Below, piece after piece: positions 55,422 to 64,000 of a DNA stretch of 64,000 nt; position 1 is the first letter of the stretch, and each line of letters begins with the position of its first letter. The DNA comes from Strigops habroptila (taxonomy: Eukaryota; Chordata; Aves; Psittaciformes; Psittacidae). The stretch is from contig NC_044289.2 of NCBI RefSeq assembly GCF_004027225.2, positions 3,089,761 through 3,153,760 of the forward strand. Reading direction: 5' to 3'. Under the pieces are notes generated by a model. That model saw nothing but the letters and a program-made list of their open reading frames with translations, was not told where the DNA came from and did not search any database. A program made the position numbers and the translations under genes.

Positions 55422-55839
55422 TTGATTCTGACCTTGAGATTCAAAAGACTTGTATGGCTGGGAGAGTTCCCATCTTTCACACTCACACGGTGAATCTGGT
55501 GAGAAGGGCTGAATTTACAGCTGGAGAGAAGCAATGAGAAATCCCTCCCTCTGGAAACACAGAGGTGACAGAGATATTTTATTCCCTAGTTTATGACTGT
55601 GTAAAACAAATTCAGTGGAACTTGTCACTGCACAAGGATCTCCTGCTGTTAGGTAAAGGTCAGAGCAGAGGTGAGTTTGTTTCTCAAAGCAGGAGACGAG
55701 GAGTGTGGTAACCACTGCCAAAGGGGTGCAGGACCAGGGGCAGGCAGGTTTGGAGCTGCTGCGGGGATTTCCCTTGTATTTGGGAAAAGGGAATTTGGGG
55801 CCATGCAGAGATGCACCAGAGCAGATCTGAGGAGTCACT

Positions 55840-55925
55840 TTTTAGTGGTGGCCTTGGCAGTGCTGGGGTAACGGTTGATGGTCTTAAAGATCTTTTCCAA
55901 CCTGGTTGATTCTGTGATTCTGATT
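55840..55925 (+). mobile_element. CR1 LINE 3' terminal fragment (second subfamily)
   Basis: GTGGTGGCCTTGGCAGTGCT followed by TTTCCAACCTGGTTGATTCT and a GATTCT repeat tail. Confidence 0.82.
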
Positions 55926-56983
55926 CTCTCTAGCATTCATCTCCTTTTTGCCTTTTTCTTTTCGCTTTCAACCTAAAGCTACTTTATTGCCACTACACAA
56001 AGTATTTCATATATATGCCATGCACTAAGGCAGGCAGGTGACAACCCTGATGGCTACCTTCTGTCCCTAGGCTTACTTTTTGACAGGAATAAGTAGTAAG
56101 CTGCTCCCTGGTAGCGTTGTTTCAATCTGCTTGGAGTAATAATGTGGCAAACCCTGAAAGACTGTGATAATTACACTGATATTTGATAATGCCAATTTCT
56201 GACATAGAAATCACCATGAAAACAGCCCAGTCCATTTCTGTGCAACCTTGAAAGCTCAGGATTGCGGTGTGTTTATAAGCAGGCTGAGATTCTTGGAGAC
56301 ACACAGATTCAAGGAAGGGGTCTTTGAGGAGGAAAGAAACCCAGTGCCCAAAACTTACTCAAAGGTCTCAGGTAAGGCTGTGGCTGCTCTTCTGGGCTTG
56401 GTGCTGTGCTGGCTCGAGGGTGCTCTCATACACCTCCTTTAGTCACTAAAGGATAACCCCAGGGGGACAGTGGTGATCGGTGAGGGGGAGCAGGCTGGCA
56501 GGGCGTAGCATCCTGCATCCCAACACCCTGCAGCATCTTGGCTCTGCTTTCACATCCATGGGCTGTCACCTGAAGGACTTCCCTAAGGCCTCAGCTCTGT
56601 AGCTCCCAGCAAGACCATCGAGATGTTTTGACATCCCCTTTGCTGCCTGGCAAAGCCATGGACAAGGACAGCTTTCAATGGGGAGAACCAGCTCAGAGCT
56701 GGCCACTTCTGCAGCAGCCTGAACAGAGATGCCAGCCAGAAAGCGAAGTGCTGGCAAAGATCTTTGCATTGAAACCTCTCTGGCAAACATTTGGTGGTTT
56801 GTAGAGAACTGAAAGAATGAAAACTTTGCTTTAAAAACTAAACTTTCAGTTTTCAGTTGTTAGTTTGGGATTATTGATAAAAATCAAGCATGTTTTCAGT
56901 GGCAGTGAGTTTTCAGAGCAGGGTTTGGTGGCTAACCACCCGCTCCCTCCGTGGTCAACCAGAGCTGTTTCGAAGGCAGTTTT

Positions 56984-57272
56984 AGAATCATAGAATGAAC
57001 CAGTTTGGAAAAGACCTTTAAGATCATCAAATCCAACCATTCCCCAGCACTGCCAAGGCCACCACTAACCCATGGCACTGAGGGCCTCATCTACACGGGG
57101 TGTGAACACTTGCAGGGACGGTGACTCCAGCACTGCCCTGGGCAGCCTGTTCCAATGCCTGAGCACCCTCTGGGGAAGGCATTGTTCCTCATCTCCATCT
57201 AAACCTCCCCGGTGCAGCTTGAGGCTGTTTCCTCTCATCCTGTCACTTGTTACTTGGGAAAAGAGACCAGTT
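56984..57272 (-). mobile_element. CR1 LINE 3' fragment (second subfamily)
   Basis: It runs from AATCATAGAATGAACCAGTT to CTCATCCTGTCACTTGTTAC on the plus strand. It is the same subfamily as 49694-50272, in the opposite orientation. Confidence 0.87.
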
Positions 57273-59304
57273 TTGCACCTCTGAGTCCCTGGTCTGTGTA
57301 TCCAGATTGCTCCTGCCCCTCTGGGCAGTGCTGTGGGACATAGGTAGCTCCTGGGAGCATGGGAGCCCCTGGGAGGGCAACTGCTTTCACTGTGCCCTTG
57401 TGGTGCTCTGGTCTTCTCTTCTCCCAAGGAAAATCCTGTTCTGCTGCTGTAGGCAGGTAAATGACCACAGTGCTGCAGAGGAGTCAGGCAGGTGACAAAG
57501 CTGCCAACATGGGAATGAGAGTTAAAGAAATCTCCATGTCTTTTTTGTAAAGAAAACATTATTCTGAGTGGTCAAATAGTGTCTGTGTCACCAGAGGACT
57601 GTTTTCCTGGCAGTTCTGCTGCTGCTGTCTGAACCTTCAAATATCAGTGTCAGTCAGGCTGCAGGGCTCCTTCCTCCCTTATTCGAAGATGCTACTTATT
57701 TCTCCCCTGTTAATGTTTTAGAGAGCCTGGAAGACAAGTGCTGGCTCTGCTTTCCTGTGGGACAAAATGTATGTATTGAGGCATTCTTCACCGCTCCAGC
57801 TGGGAAGCTCCTTCGAGGCAGTGAGGTGACATGGTGGCAATGGACTCTGAAAGGACAGGCTTCCATATGGGAAGATGATGGGCTGGCAGTGCAAAACTCC
57901 CTACAATGACCTTCCAGCTCCACCAAAACAAAAGCAGGTTCCCATTGATGTCAGCATGGCAGGAGATCTGAGCTCCAGAGGTGGACATCCACTCTGGGAC
58001 TGGCTGAGAGGACAAAACTACCTCCTACCTCCGAGCCTCTTGTCCTTGGTAAACCCAACTGGTTTGTTTAGTGGTGTACAAAGAAGAAACCAGCAGTGGT
58101 ACAACAGGACATGCCAGCCACTCGTCCATCAGGGCATGGTTACCTGCAGCTCAGAGTGGATAGGGGATGCCACAGTCCACAGCGCATGCCACAGGTAGAC
58201 AGGACCTTCTCTTGTATCCTTCCTACAGCATTTTGAGGGTGCAATGCATTTATAATGGGTTGGTTGTTGCCTTGACGAGTCCCCATTTCAGCTTGTGCTG
58301 CATCTGCTTTTCGGTGTCAAATGCATCAGTGCTGTGGCTTGGGCATCTCATGTTTTCAGTTGTGATATCTCAAAAATTGGATGAGTACTAACAAGCAAAT
58401 AACGACAACAAGGTCCCACCCTACCACAGAACCACACTGCAGCTTTGGGACCGGGTTTGATGGGATTCTGCCAACAGATCTGAGTTGACTTTTGCTCATT
58501 GTGAGACCTGGTTGTCGGGGCTCGTTTCCTGTCTTTTCCCCTTTCTTGTTTTCTTTTTGTGGTGTAACAAAACTTTGTGAAGCTTAACATTAGAAATGGG
58601 TTAGGACTTTACTGAACCATGTGCGATATTTTAAAGGCGTTTTGAGAACATCTTCTTGTATCACTCCCTCAAAAAATGTAGAGACCCAAGTAAAATGTAG
58701 GTAAAATTCGGGTGATGATGCTTATCTAGATTTTAATCTAACAAGTCTTTGTGGGTAATACCTTATTCCAACACATGCTTTCTGCATTTGTACACATGTA
58801 CAGGTGAAAGAGCTGTTTTCATAACTGCAAGGGGAAAATATGAAATTCTGAAACTTCCCCCTGCTCTCTGAAAATAGAAAAAAAATCCAATGAGAAACAC
58901 TCTGAGATTTCTTTTGCACATTAGGGAGGGATCTTTTAACCTACAGTCAAGAGAAGCCCAAACTGGCTTCTGCAAGAGTCCTCACTAGTCCTTACCAAGA
59001 GTCCTCACCAGTCCCTACAGCAGATGACAAATGATTCCTGTATTAAGTCTGAGGGCTCAGCAGGACTCTGTAACCAGGGCTGCAAAATTAGGAGGGTTAA
59101 AATGTGTTATCTCCATCTGTTTGCCTCCTTGGTTCAGGGAGTTAATGGGTCAAAGACCTTTTCAAACTTCCTCTTGCTACCGTCGGTGTTCAAAACACAA
59201 CATATTTCTTACTCACAGCTGAGATTTTTAACTGATCTGTGTGGCTTCAAGCTGAGGTTTTAGGAAGCAAAGCAAATCTCTTGGGAGCCATTGGTGCTTG
59301 GCCA

Positions 59305-59363
59305 GGTGGAAATTCAGGATTGGCCAAATGGAATTTCAAAGTGGAAATTCAAAGTGGAAATTG
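59305..59363. repeat. Short tandem repeat around GTGGAAATTCA
   Basis: Four imperfect copies of the 11-14 bp unit GTGGAAATTCA. Confidence 0.7.
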
Positions 59364-60206
59364 AGGGTACATCACAGCCTTCTCCAGGCATTGCCATGGT
59401 GCTTGGCTCTTCTCAAGATTTTGGGCCGGGTTGGTTGTGGTCGAGCATCACTGGCATGAGCACACGTGCTGCCTGCACTGCCTGCACACCAGCTGGGGCT
59501 TGTTGGGGTGGATGTGGGGCAGCATTACAGGCAGGGAGCACCAGCCGGGAGGTGCAGCAGTCCAGCCTGGAGTCTTGCCATGCCCGGTGGGTCTGGCCAC
59601 CCTAAGGGAGCTGGAGGCATGACTTCAGGGTGGCTGCTGGCGTCACTTGAGCACCCAGCTTGCCCTGGAACTGCCCTGTGGTTCTCTAGGGTGCCTGTGG
59701 GAGCTGCTGTGGGTGCCATGGAGGTGAACGGGCCAGCTCATCTCATAACTGCTGTCATCGCAGTGTGGCGTTGGGAAGCGGAGCGGCGCAGCGATAGCGA
59801 TCAGAGGTGCTCGTGCTCCAGGCACACACCACCAGCGGTGGGTGAGGAGCGGTTACTCTGCTCTGCAGTGCTGGTTGTGATCACAAGCACGTTCCCGCTA
59901 TGGGCTGTGGTGGAAATGTGACTTCATGACATTTCTCATGAAAAGTGAGATTTGTCTCTTTCAATCCTGGGCACAGCCGGTAGCCAGGCCGGCTCTTCCC
60001 TTCACATCCGTGCTGTGGTCCTGCCTCCTTCCAGACCCACCTGGGAGCAGATTCTCCTCCTATAGTCCTTCCCCACATCCCTGAGGGACTCACTCCCATC
60101 CAGCCCACATGGTGGTGAGGGTCTCCCAGTCTCTCATTGGTCTCTTTTTGAATGACTAGAGGTGGTAAATGCTCATTTACTGGAGCAGCCAACTCAAGCT
60201 TGGTCA

Positions 60207-60530
60207 TCATAGAATCACAGAATGGTTTGGGTTGGAAAAGACCTAAAGATCATTCAGTTCCAACCCCCTGCCATGGGCAGGAATGCCTCACCCTAGACTA
60301 TGTTACCCAAGGCTCTGTGCAACCTGGCCTTGAACACTGCAGGGATGGAGCATTTACCACTTCTCTGGGCACCCTGTGCCAGCGCCTCAGCATCCTCACA
60401 GGGAAGAACTTCTTCCTTATATCTAACCTGAACTTCCCTTCTTTCAGTTTGAACCCGTCACCCCTTGTCCTGTCCCTACAGTCTCTGATGAAGAGTCCCT
60501 CTCCAGCATCCTTGTAGACCCCATCAGCCT
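60207..60530 (-). mobile_element. CR1 LINE 3' fragment
   Basis: It runs from CATCATAGAATCACAGAATG to CTCCAGCATCCTTGTAGACC on the plus strand. Confidence 0.9.
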
Positions 60531-61179
60531 CCTTACTGAGAGTCCCTGAGCACTGGTGGTTTTGTTTCATCTCTGATTTTAACCAGCTATTCTTCCTAGA
60601 CCAGAGAAACCTTTTTCAATCCGAATTTCAGAAAACCTAGCACATTGCAGGGAAAAATTCCAGTTTTGACAAATCTGCACTTTCTAAAGTACAGGAAAGT
60701 TGCCAAGTTTGACACGTTGGTGCCAAAACAGAGTAATAAGGACTTTTTATTTGGCTCCACCTGACCTGATCTGACTAAAATAGAAAGCCCTGATTCTGCA
60801 TGTTTCCCCCATCAAGAGCATGGCTGCTGCCAGGCTCCAGGCTTCTCCAACCTCAGTTTGCTACTGTGGCACCAACTGTCTCTGGATGATGGTGTTGCAG
60901 GGGCTGATGCCATGACCCACTGCAGAGCTGAGCTTCATTTTTAACTGTACAATCAAACACTCTTGGTTTCCTGCCTCAATGTGACATATGATCAGGCCCT
61001 GTGGGTCTTGCTGTATGTACCAAGGTACATATAATCGATGTTGCTGATTACCTTCAAAAGAGGAGAGGAGTTAGGGAAGGAGAAAGGGATGTCTTGTCTG
61101 CAGTGAAGCACCTCTTCATTCACATGATGTGTCCATAAGCTCTTCATGGCTACAGAAACCTGCCTTTGGGGCTCATTTG

Positions 61180-61338
61180 AAGCTGTGGCTGCCCCATCCC
61201 TGGCAGTGTTCAAGGCCAGGTTGGACACAGGGGCTTGGAGCAACCTGCTCTAGTGGAAGGTGTCCCCGCCTGCAGCAGGGGGTTGAAACTAGATGATCTT
61301 AAGATCCATTCTAACCCAAACCATTCTATGATTCAACG
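61180..61338 (+). mobile_element. CR1 LINE 3' fragment
   Basis: It runs from GAAGCTGTGGCTGCCCCATC to AACCATTCTATGATTCAACG. Confidence 0.9.
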
Positions 61339-64000
61339 ATTTCCAGGCTTTGCTATGGCCTGTGAGAGCTCTGCTCCTGTGAGGACAGGGGTGTTTTGGG
61401 ACCACTGACCCACTGACCTGGGAGGGCCAGCAGGAACCCCTCACTGCTTCCAAAGGCAGTTGGGTTGGTTGGGCTTGCCCAAGCATCTGCCCTGCTCTGT
61501 CCCCATGCAGACACAGGGGCTGGGGCAGGAGGGTCCGCGGCCCGTGGTAGGGCAGAGGGCAGGGCAAGGGTCCCCTTGGCCACGGACACTGGCAGCCCAT
61601 GAACAAGCCTTATACTTGTATTCTCAGTAGACACAGGGTGTGACGGGATGGCAGAGATGTTCATTCTGCCACACTGGCACCAGACAGTGGGATTTCCCAT
61701 GGGTTTCTATGGGTTTTCACTGGAAATGACAACCATGTTGCTCTGCTGTCATCGAGAGAGGTGTGGGATATGTAGAAGAAAGGTTTTGGAGTACTTTCGT
61801 CAGATCCCTGGCTCCTGCATGTGTTTTTTAGCAGCCTCCCCTTCCCCACCTTAGGGGCAGAGGGGAATGTGCAGCCAGTGTAGGACATGAGGACACTGTA
61901 CCTGCATGTGTCCTGGTGAAGGCTGGCTGGGATGCTGGTGCAGGCTCTGTGAAAGGGCCTTTCTCCATAGCCTCCTAAGGACTATGCAGAGCCTCTGCCT
62001 GAGTGATTTGGGAACTGACGACCAACCAAGCGAGTGTCCAGGTGGGAAACCCCCATTGCTCCATAAGGAGAAGTGGCAGAGGGAGGCCTTTTCTCAAAAG
62101 CCCCATGAAGACTTTTTCCTTTCCAGTCTTTGTCTTGAGCCTTGCTGGACATGAGTCCAGCATCCAGCACAGCAAGAGCTTTTACTGCTCTGCAATGGCC
62201 TTACACTGGCGAATGCAGCCATACATCAAAGCCAGCAAATCTGACATGAAAAATGGGGTTTAAAAAAGGCTACTGAGGAAACAAAGCTTCCAGGTCTGGT
62301 ATGAACCCTTTGGTCCAGGCTGGCAGCAACATGGGAGCTTCGCATCCTGTGACTGCTATTTTTAAGGCATAGGAGAGAAAGATGCATTATGAAATCATAA
62401 TGAACTAGTGGCCCTTTCTTTGGGAAGGCTTTGGAGCCTGGAAAGGGATTTTGCCATGGGGATGTTTCTGTCCCAATTTAGCTCTATCACAACCATTGGA
62501 GAAATGTCATTTAACATACACTCAGTAATAGCTTTGCACCTCCCATCTACACTGGCCAAGGCCAGGAGGTGGGTTCCCCTATGTGCTTCATGGCCCTTTC
62601 CCAAGTGCTGAGGAGGAGAGCTGGGCTCCAGCAAGGAAGAGGGCATGCAAAAGGGTCTAAGACAAAGATCCAAAGCTTGTGAGGAGCTGGGGCTGGAGCT
62701 GGGAAACTGCTGGGCGAAGGGAGCTGTGGTTGGGGTGGGAGCAGTGCTGGCGTGGTTTGGTGAGACCCACAACTTCCTTGGCAGAGGTCTGTGAAGTTTC
62801 CAGCCCTGCTAATAAATCACATGGGTGTGATTGTAATGACAAAGGAAATAACTATTTCATTTCATTTTCTTCTTAAGAAACTCATTGCACCCCAGTGCCT
62901 GTGGGCAGAGCAGTGAGGAGTCTGCAAGGCCAGAACATGGGAGTGAATTCCGAACGCCAGGTCATCTGTGCTGGTTGGGAGTGCAAAAGAGCAGGAGAGC
63001 TGCAGTATCCAGGGCTTGAGGCCTCCGGGTTGAACATGGTCATTCAGAAGTCACCGTAGGGCAAAACCCTGTGAGCCAAATCCTGCCTGGTGCTAAAGCA
63101 GCTCTCTGTTATGTGGCTAATCCCAAATCGCTGTCAAACCAAGCTGCCTATGAAGACCTGCTGAGCACCCAAAGGCAGCAGGTTTTGGCCATGAACACCA
63201 TTACTAAGCCTTTAGTGGGACAGAGAGCTGATGGAAGCCTGGCCACTCTATCAGCAATGTCTATCTCAGCCTCCCATTAAAGTTAAAATCATTCCTTACT
63301 GCTGGGGAAAAAACACTGCTTTGAAAAATCTGCATCCTGGTGATGGGCTTTGTTTTGCATTTCTTTGTGACAAAGGTGATTAAACTGCTAAATCACAGCT
63401 GCTTTTCTCATAAAAAAAGACAAAGCATCTTTAGATCCCTATGTCATTTCAAGACTTGCAGAAAGCTCTAGGTAAATGGGAGCGATTTGATCTATCTTGG
63501 TTTTATCACTGTATCTCCTACTCCCACAAGCTTCTGAGCAGGGTGTATTTGCTGTCTCATGGCCTAATAGCTTCCTGTGTTACTCATAACTTAAACACTG
63601 AGAGAGAGATAAGGGATTGGGTTTGGTTTGTTTCCTTTAAGGAGAAATGAACCTTAATAAATATCTCATTACCAGAAGGTGTCATAGTGAAAGTACAGAG
63701 CTTTCTCCTGTTCCACACTTGGCTCTTGCATTTGGTTAAAGAGCAATGTGAAAACCCTGAAAAATGAGCCCAGTCACTGAGTTTTCAGTAAGTGCTGGGT
63801 CAGACAGGGCTGAGCTCCTATCGCAGGAGATGGTCAGATAGGGGCAGCAAACTGCTGCAGCCTTTGCTGGGCACAAATCAGTCCCCGTAATGTCCACTGA
63901 AAGGGTGGAAATTTGCAGTCACAGCACCCATCATCTCCAGTGTTTCAGAAAGCTCCTAAGGGCCCCGAGGTTGGTTGTGAGGAGCCCTGGTCCTGCTATG

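Larger units (their letters stand above)
51271..64000. other. Region right of EDEM2 without recognised genes
   Basis: 12.7 kb with CR1 fragments and two small simple repeats. Open frames are short and match nothing I recognise. In mammals PROCR and MMP24 follow EDEM2. I see no exon of either, so this is intergenic or belongs to introns or UTRs that cannot be identified by eye. Confidence 0.6.

Overview
The window is vertebrate, almost certainly avian, nuclear DNA. It carries two intron-rich genes with canonical GT-AG splice sites, each starting in a CpG island. More than twenty CR1 LINE 3'-end fragments are scattered through it, many ending in the family's TTCTATGATTCTATG-type tail, and there is an ERV-L-like provirus of a kind common in birds. 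I cannot name the species.

Positions 1-38668 hold TRPC4AP (TRUSS, a CUL4-DDB1 E3 substrate receptor) on the minus strand. I placed its first 16 coding exons, 624 complete codons. The C-terminal exons lie beyond position 1. Positions 38100-38830 are its CpG-island promoter, with a ZNF143-type element. Positions 38830-42376 are intergenic and mostly CR1 sequence. EDEM2, an ER alpha-mannosidase-like ERAD protein, fills 42377-50953 on the minus strand. All 11 coding exons join into one frame of 579 codons plus stop. The head-to-tail TRPC4AP-EDEM2 order matches mammals. From about 51.1 to 64 kb I recognise no coding exon, only CR1 fragments and unique sequence.

TRPC4AP intron 11 contains a nearly intact provirus, 6292-12889, in the same orientation as the gene, flanked by a 5-bp duplication (GTCAC). 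Its two 578-bp LTRs differ at three positions. Its gag frame is followed by an in-frame amber codon, then protease, reverse transcriptase, RNase H and, after a one-base frame break, integrase. There is no env. A related solo LTR in the opposite orientation lies in intron 3.

The most striking observation is in the provirus leader. In place of only an 18-nt primer-binding site, it contains a complete 73-nt tRNA-Lys(CUU) sequence plus CCA (12227-12302). The only deviation I see from the tRNA I remember is A to T at position 58, the m1A58 site that normally stops reverse transcription. The tRNA copy is followed by an inverted copy of U5 sequence and then runs directly into an 81-bp tandem repeat that forms the start of gag. 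This looks like a record of reverse transcription running through the whole primer tRNA followed by template switching.
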